Assembly: GCF_001017435.1 (NCBI RefSeq)
Contig: NZ_CP011371.1
Location: 4,340,001-4,404,000, forward strand
Direction: 5' to 3'
DNA: 64,000 nt
DNA from: Caldimonas brevitalea
Lineage (GTDB): Bacteria; Pseudomonadota; Gammaproteobacteria; Burkholderiales; Burkholderiaceae_C
Below, piece by piece: positions 34,828 to 43,507 of the stretch. A model generated the notes under the pieces. That model did no database searches. It saw only the letters and a program-made list of their open reading frames with translations, and had not been told where the DNA came from. The position numbers and the translations under genes are program-made. Position 1 is the stretch's first letter; every line of letters starts with the position of its first letter.

Positions 34828-36207
34828 TCAGCGGAACATGGCCAGCGTCGCGTCGAACAGCTGGTTCGCCACCGCGATCACCTTCATGTTGGACTGGTAC
34901 ATCTGCTGGTACTGCATCAGGTTGATCGCTTCTTCGTCGCTGTTGACACCGCTGGTGGACTTCCAGCTTTCCTCGGCCTGGTTGCGCACGGTTTCGGCGG
35001 TCTTCAAGGCCGTCTGGTTCTGCTGGCTGTCCATGCCCAGCTTGCCGACCAGCTGGGTGTAGGCATCGCCCAGCAAAACGTTGCCGAGCACGCCGGCGGA
35101 CACCGGCTGCTGCTTGATCGCGATCAGCGCGAGCAGGTTGTCGCTGTTGCCCGGCTGGGTCGGGTCAGCCGACAGCGCCAGTTCGCCCGCCTCCATCTCG
35201 GTGTGCACCTGCAGCAGGCCGCCGACGCTCGAGGCGTCGAACTGGAACAACGCGGTGCCGGCGCTGCCGTCCATCGCATAACCGGCCGCCAACTGCGTGT
35301 TGAACTTGTCGGCCAGTTCGCCGGCCATCGCCGTGATCGAGTCGGACAGCGGTGCGAGCACGCGGCGTTCAAAATCGTTCAAACCGCCCAGCGGGCCGCC
35401 CAGGCCGTCGGGCGACAGCGTGAAGGATTCGCGGGCGAAGTTGAGCGTCAGCTTCTGGGAGCCGTCGGGCAGGCCGACCGCGGCCATCGTGGCGGCGCCA
35501 ATGCCGACCACCAGCGGTTGACCGCCGCGCAGCGACACCGAGCGCGAGCCGTCCGTCTGGTCGACCACCTGCACCCCCACCAGCCCGGCCAGCGCGTCGA
35601 TCTTCTGGTCGCGCTCGTCGATCAGGCCCGACGGGTTCAAACCGGTGGCGCGGGTGGCGGAAATCTCCTTGTTGAGCGAGGCGATGTCGGCGGTCAGCGT
35701 GTTGATCTGCGCCACGCTCGACAAACGCTGCTGATAGATCGAGGCGCGCTGGTGCGCCAGCACCTGGTCGAGGCTGTTGAAACGCTGGGCCAGCGCGTCG
35801 GCCGAGGTGATCACCTGGCGGCGCAGCGGGCTCGACGTCGGTTCGACGCTGGCGGCATTGAGGGCGCCGAAGAAGGCGTCCAGCCCGGAGTTGATGCTGG
35901 AGGCCTCGTCGCCCATCACCTGCTCGAGCTGCGTCAGATAGGGCTGCACGGTCTCGCGCTCGCCCAGCTCCGACGCCGCCTGCCACAGCTGCAGATTCTT
36001 ATAGCCGTCGCTGAAGCGCATCAGTGCCGGCACCTGCACACCGTCGCCGGCGCCCAGCGCGCCGGCCTGCGACGGCTTGGAGGCCACCAGCATCACGCCC
36101 TGGCGGGTGTAGCCGGGCGTCATCACGTTGGCGATGTTCTGGCTGGCGGTGTTCAGCGCGGCCTGGGCCGCCAGGGCACCGGACAGAGCGTTGTAGATGG
36201 TGGACAT
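34828..36207 (-). CDS. flgK: Flagellar hook-associated protein FlgK
   Basis: A 459-residue HAP1. The N-terminal rod/hook motif TIYNALSGALAAQAALNTASQNIANVMTPGY is followed by LRQ-type and PTSSPLRRQVITSADALAQRFN segments. The C-terminus SDEEAINLMQYQQMYQSNMKVIAVANQLFDATL is the classical FlgK end. It forms the junction between hook and FlgL. The gene is separated from flgJ upstream by about 100 bp that contains an element also found before fliD, so it may start its own late transcript with flgL and the 338-residue gene. Confidence 0.95.
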   Translation of the reverse strand: MSTIYNALSGALAAQAALNTASQNIANVMTPGYTRQGVMLVASKPSQAGALGAGDGVQVPALMRFSDGYKNLQLWQAASELGERETVQPYLTQLEQVMGDEASSINSGLDAFFGALNAASVEPTSSPLRRQVITSADALAQRFNSLDQVLAHQRASIYQQRLSSVAQINTLTADIASLNKEISATRATGLNPSGLIDERDQKIDALAGLVGVQVVDQTDGSRSVSLRGGQPLVVGIGAATMAAVGLPDGSQKLTLNFARESFTLSPDGLGGPLGGLNDFERRVLAPLSDSITAMAGELADKFNTQLAAGYAMDGSAGTALFQFDASSVGGLLQVHTEMEAGELALSADPTQPGNSDNLLALIAIKQQPVSAGVLGNVLLGDAYTQLVGKLGMDSQQNQTALKTAETVRNQAEESWKSTSGVNSDEEAINLMQYQQMYQSNMKVIAVANQLFDATLAMFR

Positions 36208-36228
36208 GAGAATAGGTGTCTGTTACTT

Positions 36229-36262
36229 GGACAAGGCGACCACGCACTCCGCCGCCTTAAAC
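36229..36262 (-). promoter_or_regulatory. Shared late-gene promoter/operator element before flgK
   Basis: On the minus strand, GTTTAAG (36262-36256) and GGTCGCCTTGTCC (36241-36229) are separated by 14 bp and end 22 bp before the flgK ATG. The same pair, GTTTCAG and GGTCGCCTTATCC, occurs at exactly the same spacing before fliD (51511-51478). Position and spacing fit a promoter for hook-associated genes. The boxes are not a textbook sigma-28 sequence, so a dedicated regulator site is the alternative. Confidence 0.5.
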
Positions 36263-36309
36263 ACCGGCGGCCCGGAACGTGGATTTGTACCGGCGCCCGG
36301 CCGTTTGCC

Positions 36310-36723
36310 TCACCGTGGCGGCGTGTCCGGGGCCTCCGCCCGTGGCCAGCGGCCGCGCTCGGTATCCACCGCGCCGGCACCTTCCGCCGGCAACAGCTGC
36401 CGCAGGATCGCGTCGGCGATGCCGAAGGCGCGCTGGCCCGATAGGCTGTCGGCCATCTGGCCGTCGGCCATGTCCAGCATGTCCTGGTTGATGCGGTTGT
36501 GGAACACGCTGTCTTCGCCGCTCATCTCGCGGGTGGTGCGGCGCATCTGGCGCAAGACCTCGGTGATGAAAAACGCCTCGAACTTCTGTGCCGCAGCTTC
36601 GACCTTGGCGCGCGCCTCGTCGCCCGTGCCGGCGGCGGGCGCGGCCTCGGGGGCGCCGGTGCCGCCACTGCCGATGGGCGTGGTCAGGGCGAAGGCGCGT
36701 GCAGCAGGGGTGGTGAGGTCCAT
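36310..36723 (-). CDS. flgJ: FlgJ rod-binding (scaffolding) protein without the hydrolase domain
   Basis: A 137-residue protein with only the FlgJ N-terminal rod-capping domain: AAQKFEAFFITEVLRQMRRTTR, then the central FHNRINQDMLDMADGQMADSLSG, and GIADAILRQLL. In most betaproteobacteria FlgJ is about 300 residues, with a C-terminal glucosaminidase. Here that activity is encoded separately at 43492-44244. The gene lies 13 bp after flgI in the flgB-J operon. The role is to cap the growing rod in the periplasm. Confidence 0.92.
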   Translation of the reverse strand: MDLTTPAARAFALTTPIGSGGTGAPEAAPAAGTGDEARAKVEAAAQKFEAFFITEVLRQMRRTTREMSGEDSVFHNRINQDMLDMADGQMADSLSGQRAFGIADAILRQLLPAEGAGAVDTERGRWPRAEAPDTPPR

Positions 36724-36736
36724 TTTGTCGTCCTCA

Positions 36737-37846
36737 TCAGATGATGACCAGTTCGCCGTCGATCGCGCCGGCCTGGTCGAGGGCCTGCAGGATGGCCATG
36801 ATGTCGTCCGGCGAGGCGCCGGTGCTGTTGACCGTGTCGATGATGGCCTGCAGGCTGACGCCGGCCGGCCACTTGAACATCGGCTTGCCGCCCTGCTCCA
36901 CCGCCACGCGCGACTGCGGCGTCACCGTGGTGTCGCCGTTGCCAAACGGCGCCGGCTGGCTGACCTGGGGCGACTCGGAGATCACCACCTTGAGCGCGCC
37001 GTGCGACACGGCGGCCGCCCGCACGCGCACACCTTCGGCGATCACGACCGTGCCGGTGCGGGAGTTGAACACCACCTTGGGCACCTCGGCGCCAACGTCG
37101 ATCGCCATCGATTCGAGCCCGGCGACGAAGGCGACGCGCTGCGTCGGATTGGCCGGCGCCATCACTTCGACGCTGGTGGCGTCGCGGGTGGTGGCGATCT
37201 CGCCATAACGGCGGTTGATCGCTTCCACGATGTTGGTCGCGGTCTGGAAATGCGGGCGCTTGAGGCTCAGGCGCACCGTCGGGCGGCTGTCGAAATCGGT
37301 CTCGATCTCGCGCTCGACGCTGGCGCCGTTCGGAATGCGGCCCGAGGTCGGCGTGTTGACGGTGACGCTCGACCCGCTCGCGCCTTGCGCGCTCAGGCCG
37401 CCGATCACCAGGTTGCCCTGGGCCAGCGCGTAGACCTCACCGTCGGCCGCCTTCAGCGGCGTCAGCAGCAGCGTGCCGCCGCGCAGGCTCTTGGCGTCGC
37501 CCAGCGACGAGACCGTGATGTCGATGGTCTGGCCGCGCCGGTAGCCGGGCGGGAACACGGCGCTGACCATCACGGTCGCGACGTTCTTCAGCTTGGTGTC
37601 GCCACGGCCCGGCAACTCGATGCCGAACTGCTTCAACAGATTGGTGACCGACTGGCCCGAGAACTTGACTTGCGTGCTGTCGCCGGTGCCCTGCAGGCCC
37701 ACCACCAGGCCATAGCCGATCAGCTGGTTCTCGCGCATGCCTTCGACGCGCACGAGGTTGCGCAGCGCCTGCGCGGCATGCGCGGTCGGCACCAGGGCCA
37801 GGAGGGCGGTCAGGATGAGGCCGGCGGCCAGATGGCGGGTGTTCAT
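36737..37846 (-). CDS. flgI: Flagellar P-ring protein FlgI
   Basis: A 369-residue periplasmic protein with a cleavable signal peptide ([19 protein letters not shown], cleavage near TAHA-AQA). The P-ring core follows: [53 protein letters not shown] and a C-terminal [21 protein letters not shown]. It builds the peptidoglycan-level bushing of the rod. The length equals the family norm. It lies 35 bp after flgH, within the flgB-J operon. Confidence 0.96.
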   Translation of the reverse strand: MNTRHLAAGLILTALLALVPTAHAAQALRNLVRVEGMRENQLIGYGLVVGLQGTGDSTQVKFSGQSVTNLLKQFGIELPGRGDTKLKNVATVMVSAVFPPGYRRGQTIDITVSSLGDAKSLRGGTLLLTPLKAADGEVYALAQGNLVIGGLSAQGASGSSVTVNTPTSGRIPNGASVEREIETDFDSRPTVRLSLKRPHFQTATNIVEAINRRYGEIATTRDATSVEVMAPANPTQRVAFVAGLESMAIDVGAEVPKVVFNSRTGTVVIAEGVRVRAAAVSHGALKVVISESPQVSQPAPFGNGDTTVTPQSRVAVEQGGKPMFKWPAGVSLQAIIDTVNSTGASPDDIMAILQALDQAGAIDGELVII

Positions 37847-37881
37847 GGGATGTTGGTTGCTCGTGTTGGGGCGGGCCGTGC

Positions 37882-38541
37882 TCAGAACGGCATCACGGGG
37901 CTGAAGAACAGCCGCGTCAGCCAGCCGGCGTTGTTGGCGTCCGCCAGCGCGCCCTGGCCGGCATAGGTGATGCGGGCGTTGGCAATACGTTGCGACGAGA
38001 CGCGGTTGTCGTTGTCGACATCGGTCGAGCGGACATAACCGCTCAGGCGGATGAATTCCTCACCCTGGTTCAGACTCAGCACCTTCTGGCCGTTGACGCG
38101 CAGCAAACCGTTGGGCAGCACTTCGTGCACCACCACCGTGATCGCGCCTTGCAGCGTGTTCTGCTGGGTGCTCGACGCACTGCCGGAGAACTCGCGCGTG
38201 GCGTCCACGCCGACGTCGGCCTTGAGCGTCTTGCCGGCCAGCACCGGGGCCTTGATCGACACGCCGCTGTCCTTGCCGATGCTGGTGTCGGCCTTCTTGC
38301 TGGCCTGCGTGGTCTCTTGCAGGATCACGGTCAGCACGTCGCCGGGCTGGAAGGCGCGGCCGTCGGCCGTCATCGACCAGCTCGAGCCGCCGACGAACAC
38401 ACCGCCGGCACTGCCCTTGGGCTTGGGGGCCATGGCCACCGGCGGCACGTCGTCGACCGGCGGCGGGGCCACCGACGGCGCGGTCGCGCAGCCGGCAGTC
38501 GCCAACAGCGTGAGCAGCCCGCAATACAGCGCCGTTCTCAT
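37882..38541 (-). CDS. flgH: Flagellar L-ring lipoprotein FlgH
   Basis: A 219-residue outer-membrane ring protein. The lipoprotein signal ends in LATAGC, with Cys18 as the lipidated residue. Conserved body motifs follow: [42 protein letters not shown] and [24 protein letters not shown], and the C-terminus is [15 protein letters not shown]. The ATG at 38541 shares one base with the flgG stop; a GTG at 38544 is an alternative. Both couple translation to flgG. Confidence 0.96.
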   Translation of the reverse strand: MRTALYCGLLTLLATAGCATAPSVAPPPVDDVPPVAMAPKPKGSAGGVFVGGSSWSMTADGRAFQPGDVLTVILQETTQASKKADTSIGKDSGVSIKAPVLAGKTLKADVGVDATREFSGSASSTQQNTLQGAITVVVHEVLPNGLLRVNGQKVLSLNQGEEFIRLSGYVRSTDVDNDNRVSSQRIANARITYAGQGALADANNAGWLTRLFFSPVMPF

Positions 38542-39329
38542 CACCGCACCGCCTGTGCCAGCGACTGCAGCATGTTGTCGGCCGCGCTCAGCACCTTGGT
38601 GTTCATCTCGTAGGTGCGCTGGGCCGCGATCATGTCGACCATCTCTTCGACCACCTGCACGTTGGAGCCTTCCAGCGCGCCCTGCTTGAGCTTGCCGAAG
38701 CCTTCCTCTCCCGGGGTGCCTTCGTTGGCGGCACCGCTGGCGGCGGTGACCTGGTAGAGGTTCTCGCCCAGTGCCAGCAACCCGGTCGGGTTGATGAAGT
38801 TGGCGAGCTGCAGCTGGCCCAGCTCGGTCGGTGCGGTCTGGCCGGCCACGGTGGCCGACACCATGCCGTTGTCACCGATGCTGATGGCGGTCGCATTCTC
38901 CGGCACGGTGATCTCGGGCAGCAGCGGCAGCCCCTGCGCGTTCACCAAGCGGCCTTCGGCGTCGACTTGCAGCTGGCCGGCGCGCGTGTAGGCGGTCTCG
39001 CCGTCGGGGCGGCGCACCTGCAGGAAACCATTGCCGACGATGGCCACGTCGAGCGACTGGCCGGTGGTCTGCAGGTTGCCGTTGGTGAACACCTTCTGGG
39101 TGCCGACGATACGCGTGCCGGTACCGAGCTGGATGCCCGACGGCGACAGCGTGTTGTCGGCGCGCTGCGCGCCGGGCTGCTGCTCGATCTGGTAAGCCAG
39201 GTCTTCACTGACCACGCGGTCGCGCTTGAAGCCGACCGTGTTGACGTTGGCCAGGTTGTTGGCGATGGCCTGCAGCTTGGCGTCTTGCGTCTGCACGCCG
39301 GTCTTGCTGATCCACATTGCGGGATTCAT
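38541..39329 (-). CDS. flgG: Flagellar distal rod protein FlgG
   Basis: A 262-residue rod protein. The N-terminal motif MWISKTGVQTQDAKLQAIANNLANVNTVGFKRDR and the C-terminal NVQVVEEMVDMIAAQRTYEMNTKVLSAADNML are classical FlgG ends, and the central DGETAYTRAGQLQVDAEGRLVNAQG is the hook-basal-body domain. It forms the distal part of the rod. It lies 31 bp after flgF and is coupled to flgH by a one-base stop/start overlap. Confidence 0.96.
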   Translation of the reverse strand: MNPAMWISKTGVQTQDAKLQAIANNLANVNTVGFKRDRVVSEDLAYQIEQQPGAQRADNTLSPSGIQLGTGTRIVGTQKVFTNGNLQTTGQSLDVAIVGNGFLQVRRPDGETAYTRAGQLQVDAEGRLVNAQGLPLLPEITVPENATAISIGDNGMVSATVAGQTAPTELGQLQLANFINPTGLLALGENLYQVTAASGAANEGTPGEEGFGKLKQGALEGSNVQVVEEMVDMIAAQRTYEMNTKVLSAADNMLQSLAQAVR

Positions 39330-39360
39330 GACATCTGTCCTTTCGTGTCTTGGTTGCCGC

Positions 39361-40086
39361 TCACTCGCGGATCAGACGGTTGCCGGCCTCGGCCATCGAA
39401 TCGGCCGCCCGGTAGAGCTTCATCTGCACTTCGAAGTCGCGGTTCAAACTCATCGTCGCGACCATCTCCTCGACCGCCGAGACGTTGCTGCCTTCGAGAA
39501 AGCCGCTGCGCACCAGCACGGTCTCGTCGGCATTCAGCGGCTGGCCCGTGCGCGAGACGATCAAACCGGCCTCGTTCTTGGTCAGCTCGGCGGCCTCGGC
39601 CTTCACCAGCTTGAGCTTGTCGACCGGCTGCATCTCCTGCTGGCCGGGGGGCTGGATCGAGAGGGTGCCGTCGGTGGCGATCTCGACACGGTTGAACGGC
39701 GGCAGCACGATGGGGCCGCCGTCGCCCAGCACCGGATGGCCGTTGACGCTCAGGGCGCCTTCGCCGTCGAGCGTGAACGCGCCGGCGCGCGTGTAGGCCT
39801 CGCCGCCACGGAACTGCACCGCGAAATAGCCCTGCCCCGCCACCGCGACATCGAGGTCGCGGCCGGTCTGCTTGAGCGTGCCCTCGCGCGCGCTGACGGC
39901 GTTGGCCTCGAGCTCGCTCATGTGGCGCGCGTCGTAGCCCGGCCCCTGCACCGCCTGGCTGGTGGCCATTTCGAGGTCGGCCCGGAAGCCGGTCGTGTCG
40001 ACGTTGGCCAGGTTGTTGGCATGCACCTGCTGAGCGCGCATCGCACGCTCGGCGCCGCTCATGATGGTGTAGATCAGGGCGTCCAT
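39361..40086 (-). CDS. flgF: Flagellar proximal rod protein FlgF
   Basis: A 241-residue rod protein. It starts MDALIYTIMSGAERAMRAQ followed by VHANNLANVDTTGFRADLE. The central RGGEAYTRAGAFTLDGEGALSVNGHPVLGD and the C-terminus VSAVEEMVATMSLNRDFEVQMKLYRAADSM match FlgF. It assembles between the FlgB/C rod and FlgG. It lies 10 bp after flgE in the same operon. Confidence 0.95.
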   Translation of the reverse strand: MDALIYTIMSGAERAMRAQQVHANNLANVDTTGFRADLEMATSQAVQGPGYDARHMSELEANAVSAREGTLKQTGRDLDVAVAGQGYFAVQFRGGEAYTRAGAFTLDGEGALSVNGHPVLGDGGPIVLPPFNRVEIATDGTLSIQPPGQQEMQPVDKLKLVKAEAAELTKNEAGLIVSRTGQPLNADETVLVRSGFLEGSNVSAVEEMVATMSLNRDFEVQMKLYRAADSMAEAGNRLIRE

Positions 40087-40096
40087 CTAACCTGCC

Positions 40097-41284
40097 TCAG
40101 ACCGCCTGCATCAGCGACTGCATCATCTCGTTGTGCGTCGAGATGACCTTGGTGTTGGCCTGGTAGTTGCGCTGGGCCGACATCAGCGTGACCAGCTGGG
40201 CGGTCATGTCGACGTTGGACTGCTCCAGCGCGCCCACGCTCAGCTTGCCGGCCATGCCGGTGCCCGGTGCCGAGTACAGCGCGGCGCCCGAGCCGACCGA
40301 GACCGACCAGCTGGTCTCGCTGACCGGGGTCAGCGCGGTTTCGTTCGGGAAGGTGGCGAGCACCAGCGTGCCGACGCTCTGCTTCTGGCCGTTGCTGTAC
40401 TGCGCGATGACCGAGCCGTCTTCGGCGATCTGCAGGCCGATCAAGGTGCCCGACGCGTTGCCGTTGGCGCCGTTGACCGTGGTGGTGGCCTCGCCGGCGA
40501 ACTGGGTGGTGCCGGTGTAGTCCAGGTCCACCGTCATCGGGTCAGCGCCCGTGGGCGTGCCGAGCGCGAGCGGCACTGCGCCGATCGGCGACACCATCTG
40601 GCCGTCGCTGCCGAAGTTCAGCACGTTGGTCGTGCCCAGGTCGGTGCCGTCGAAGGTGTAGTGCACCGTCACCTGATTGGTGTTCGTCTTGACGAAGTAC
40701 TGCGTGATGCTGTGTTGAGCGCCGAGCGAGTCGTGCACGGTCGAGACCATCGAGCCGTTGAAGGTCTGCGGATCGGTGCGGTCGAACGGCGTGGCGGTGG
40801 GCGTGCTCCACGAGGCCGACAGGTTGCCGACGTACTTCAGGTTGTCGCTGGCCTTGGCGGCGATCTGACCCTGCGGCACGCGCAGGTCGCCCATCGGGCC
40901 GGGCGTCGTGCTGCCCTCGATGGCGGCCTGGCCCTGCACCTTGCGGCCGGCGCTGTCGACCACGTAGCCGTCCTTGTCCGAGGCGAACACGCCGACGCGG
41001 GTGTACAGCTGCTCACCCGACGCGTCGCGCACCACGAAGAAGCCGCGGCCGTGGATGGCGGCGTCCATCGCGCGGCCGGTGTTCAGCACACCGCCGCCGG
41101 TCTCGATGCTCTGGGTCAGCGAGCCCACTTCGGCGCCGGTCGGCTGGGTGCCGGCGACCATCGCGGCGAAGTTGGCGCGGCTCGACTTGAAGCCGTAGGT
41201 GCCCGAGTTGGCGATGTTGTTGCTGATGGTGTCCAGCTGGGTGTTGATCGCGTTGATGCCGGACAGTGCAATTTCGAAACTCAT
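40097..41284 (-). CDS. flgE: Flagellar hook protein FlgE
   Basis: A 395-residue hook subunit. The N-terminus SFEIALSGINAINTQLDTISNNIANSGTYGFKSSR and C-terminus SNVDMTAQLVTLMSAQRNYQANTKVISTHNEMMQSLMQAV are typical. The middle holds the surface domains D1/D2 (FNGSMVSTVHDSLGAQHSITQYFVK). It polymerises under the FlgD cap into the universal-joint hook. The length is normal. It is located 12 bp after flgD. Confidence 0.96.
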   Translation of the reverse strand: MSFEIALSGINAINTQLDTISNNIANSGTYGFKSSRANFAAMVAGTQPTGAEVGSLTQSIETGGGVLNTGRAMDAAIHGRGFFVVRDASGEQLYTRVGVFASDKDGYVVDSAGRKVQGQAAIEGSTTPGPMGDLRVPQGQIAAKASDNLKYVGNLSASWSTPTATPFDRTDPQTFNGSMVSTVHDSLGAQHSITQYFVKTNTNQVTVHYTFDGTDLGTTNVLNFGSDGQMVSPIGAVPLALGTPTGADPMTVDLDYTGTTQFAGEATTTVNGANGNASGTLIGLQIAEDGSVIAQYSNGQKQSVGTLVLATFPNETALTPVSETSWSVSVGSGAALYSAPGTGMAGKLSVGALEQSNVDMTAQLVTLMSAQRNYQANTKVISTHNEMMQSLMQAV

Positions 41285-41296
41285 GGTGCGGTCCTG

Positions 41297-41968
41297 TTAG
41301 CGGGAGGTGGTGCGCCGACCTTGCAGGCCGGTGATCGAGGTCGCAGCGACCTCGCCGATGGTGTCCAGCTGCAGCAGCGTGCCGCCCGTGGACGAGAATT
41401 TGACGTTGAGCAGTTCGCCCGAGACTTCGACTTCCGGCGCTTGGCGCGCGTCGCTGTCGATGCGGATCGCGTAGCGCCCCGGCGCAATGCCGTAGCGGGC
41501 CGGATCGATCTCGAAGCCGACGTCGCCGGCGGCCTGCGGCCCCAGATCGATGCGGTGTTGCTGGCCGGTGGCGCTGCTCAGCACCACGCTCGCCTGCGAG
41601 GTGCCCGACTCCAGCGTGAAGCGTCCGACCAGCGGCTGTTCGCCGATCGACACGCTGTCGGTGCGCACGCTCACCTGCGAGCCGACCTGCGCGCCGAGCG
41701 CGAGTTGCTGCAGGTTCTCGAGCAGCGACGCGTTGCCGGCGCTCTGGCTGGCGAGCTTCTGCAGCGCTTCCATCTGGCTCAGCTGCGTCAGCTGGCCGAC
41801 GAACTCGCTCGGGTCGGCCGGCTCCAGCGGGTTCTGGTTCTTGATCTGCGCGACCAGCAGCGTCGTGAACAGCTGCGAGGGCGCGCCGTTGCCGGCGATG
41901 GCCGCCGCGGCGGCGTCCGGGGTCTCGGCGGCGCCTTGCGCTCCGGTGGTCAGGAGTTGGGTCTGCAT
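41297..41968 (-). CDS. flgD: Flagellar hook capping protein FlgD
   Basis: A 223-residue hook-assembly scaffold. Typical features are LFTTLLVAQIKNQNPLEPADPSEFVGQLTQLSQMEALQ in the N-terminal third, a FlgD tudor/FnIII-like middle with GRFTLESGTSQASVVLSSATGQ, and a C-terminal LLQLDTIGEVAATSITGLQG. It caps the growing hook and is discarded afterwards. It lies 4 bp after flgC and 12 bp before flgE. Confidence 0.94.
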   Translation of the reverse strand: MQTQLLTTGAQGAAETPDAAAAAIAGNGAPSQLFTTLLVAQIKNQNPLEPADPSEFVGQLTQLSQMEALQKLASQSAGNASLLENLQQLALGAQVGSQVSVRTDSVSIGEQPLVGRFTLESGTSQASVVLSSATGQQHRIDLGPQAAGDVGFEIDPARYGIAPGRYAIRIDSDARQAPEVEVSGELLNVKFSSTGGTLLQLDTIGEVAATSITGLQGRRTTSR

Positions 41969-41972
41969 GGGA

Positions 41973-42395
41973 TCAGCCCTCGCCCAGGCGCAGCAGCGAC
42001 TGCTGCATCTGCTTCACGCGGCCCATCACCTCGACGTTGGTCTCGAAGGCGCGCGAGGCCGACATCATGTCGGTCATCTCGGCCACCGGATTGACGTTGG
42101 GGTAGTAGACGGTGCCGTCGGCATCGGCCAGCGGATGGTCGGGCTCGTGCGCGCGGCGCACCGGCTCGTCGCTCTGCACGACGTCCAGCACTTGCACACG
42201 GGCACCGGCGACGGTGCCGTCGGCGCTGCCGCCTTCGAATACCGACGCGAACACCGGCTTGCGGGCGCGGTAGGCCTCGGCTTCGGTGCCGGCGGCCGAC
42301 TGCGCGTTGGCCAAATTGCTTGCGACGGTGTTCAGGCGCACCGTCTGCGCCGTCATCGCCGAGCCGGCGATCTGGGTGATCTGGCGGAATGTCAT
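41973..42395 (-). CDS. flgC: Flagellar basal-body rod protein FlgC
   Basis: A 140-residue rod subunit. The N-terminal helix carries GSAMTAQTVRLNTVASNLANAQSA, the middle has the FlgC-typical YPNVNPVAEMTDMMSASRAFETNVEVM, and the C-terminus ends in KQMQQSLLRLGEG. The size matches the family (about 135-145). It lies 4 bp after flgB. Proximal rod function is inferred from family membership. Confidence 0.95.
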   Translation of the reverse strand: MTFRQITQIAGSAMTAQTVRLNTVASNLANAQSAAGTEAEAYRARKPVFASVFEGGSADGTVAGARVQVLDVVQSDEPVRRAHEPDHPLADADGTVYYPNVNPVAEMTDMMSASRAFETNVEVMGRVKQMQQSLLRLGEG

Positions 42396-42399
42396 GCTC

Positions 42400-42759
42400 T
42401 CACTGTCCCGAGATGGCCTTGGCCAGGCCCTTGAGCTTCATGTTGAGAAAGGTCAGGCTGGTCTGGAAATCGGAAGCGTTCTGCGAGAACGCCGCCTGCT
42501 CCACACCCAACTCGACGGTATTGCCGTCCTGCGACGGCTGGTTCGGGACGCGATACAGTGCATCGGTGTCCAATGCCAGGCCCGCACCGCCTTCGTCGTT
42601 GACGACGCTGGCCAGCGTCGAGGCGAAGTCGATGTCGCGAGCCTGGTAGCCCGGCGTGCTCTCGTTGGCGATGTTGGAGGCCAGGATCTTCGTCCGCTCG
42701 GCGCGCAACTTGAGGGCTTCCGGGTGCAGTCCCAAGGCTTTGTCGAAATCGATACCCAT
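42400..42759 (-). CDS. flgB: Flagellar basal-body rod protein FlgB
   Basis: A 119-residue proximal rod subunit. The motif LRAERTKILASNIANESTPGYQARDIDF and the C-terminus SLTFLNMKLKGLAKAISGQ are characteristic of FlgB, which interacts with FlgJ and FliE at the rod base. It is the first gene of the flgB-J operon. Its ATG lies only 28 bp from the ATG of the divergent flgA, so its promoter must lie inside flgA coding sequence. Confidence 0.95.
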   Translation of the reverse strand: MGIDFDKALGLHPEALKLRAERTKILASNIANESTPGYQARDIDFASTLASVVNDEGGAGLALDTDALYRVPNQPSQDGNTVELGVEQAAFSQNASDFQTSLTFLNMKLKGLAKAISGQ

Positions 42760-42787
42760 GCGTATGCCTTTGAAGTGGAAGTGGGGG

Positions 42788-43507
42788 ATGCGGTGTTGTG
42801 GTCAGGCCGCCGTCTGTTGCTGGCTGCCCCTGACCCTCGCGGCAGCCGCACCGCGAGCCGAGGAGACGGTCGAACAGGCCGCGCGCGAACTGCTGCAGCA
42901 GCAGGCCGAGCGCGACGGGCTGGTCAACCCGGTGTTTTCGTTGACGGTGCTCACCGGCGTGCGGCCGTTGCCGCCCTGCCCCGAGACACCGACGGTGGCG
43001 CCGCTCGACACCCGGTACCCGGCGCGCATGCGCTTTACCGTCACCTGCAGCGCGCAAACGGGCTGGAGCCAACCGGTGGTGGTGCGGGCCGAGGTGAGTG
43101 CCGACGTGGCGGTGACCACCGGCGCCATCGCGGCCGGCACGCCGATCGACCCCGCCGGCTTGCGCATCGAACGGCGCAGCATCACGTCGACGCCCGACGC
43201 GCTGTCCGACCCGCAAGCCGCGGCGGGCCGCGCCAGCCGCAGGCCGCTGCGCGCCGGCCAGGTGTTGCAGCAGCGGCAGCTATACGCGCCCCAGGTGATC
43301 AAGCGCGGCGACGCGGTGCGCATCGTGGCGCGCCACGAAGGGCTGGAAGTGAGCAGCGCGGGCGAAGCGCTGGAAGCCGGCGGCCAGGGCGAGACCGTCC
43401 GCGTGCGCAACACGCGCACCGGCAAGGTGATACGCGGGCGCATCACGTCGAGCACGACGGTGGAAGCGGAGATCAGCGCGCCCATGCCCGCTCACTCCCC
43501 TGACTGA
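42788..43507 (+). CDS. flgA: P-ring chaperone FlgA
   Basis: A 239-residue periplasmic chaperone that assists P-ring assembly. The chosen ATG at 42788 has GGAAG about 6 nt upstream and opens a signal peptide (MRCCGQAAVCCWLPLTLAAA). The SAF/FlgA core follows: VSADVAVTTGAIAAGTPIDPAGL, RRPLRAGQVLQQRQLYAPQVIKRGDAVRIVARHEGLEV and a C-terminal VRVRNTRTGKVIRGRI. Two in-frame upstream ATGs within the flgB region give less convincing N-termini. It diverges from flgB, and its 3' end overlaps the convergent glucosaminidase gene by 16 bp. Confidence 0.9.
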   Translation: MRCCGQAAVCCWLPLTLAAAAPRAEETVEQAARELLQQQAERDGLVNPVFSLTVLTGVRPLPPCPETPTVAPLDTRYPARMRFTVTCSAQTGWSQPVVVRAEVSADVAVTTGAIAAGTPIDPAGLRIERRSITSTPDALSDPQAAAGRASRRPLRAGQVLQQRQLYAPQVIKRGDAVRIVARHEGLEVSSAGEALEAGGQGETVRVRNTRTGKVIRGRITSSTTVEAEISAPMPAHSPD

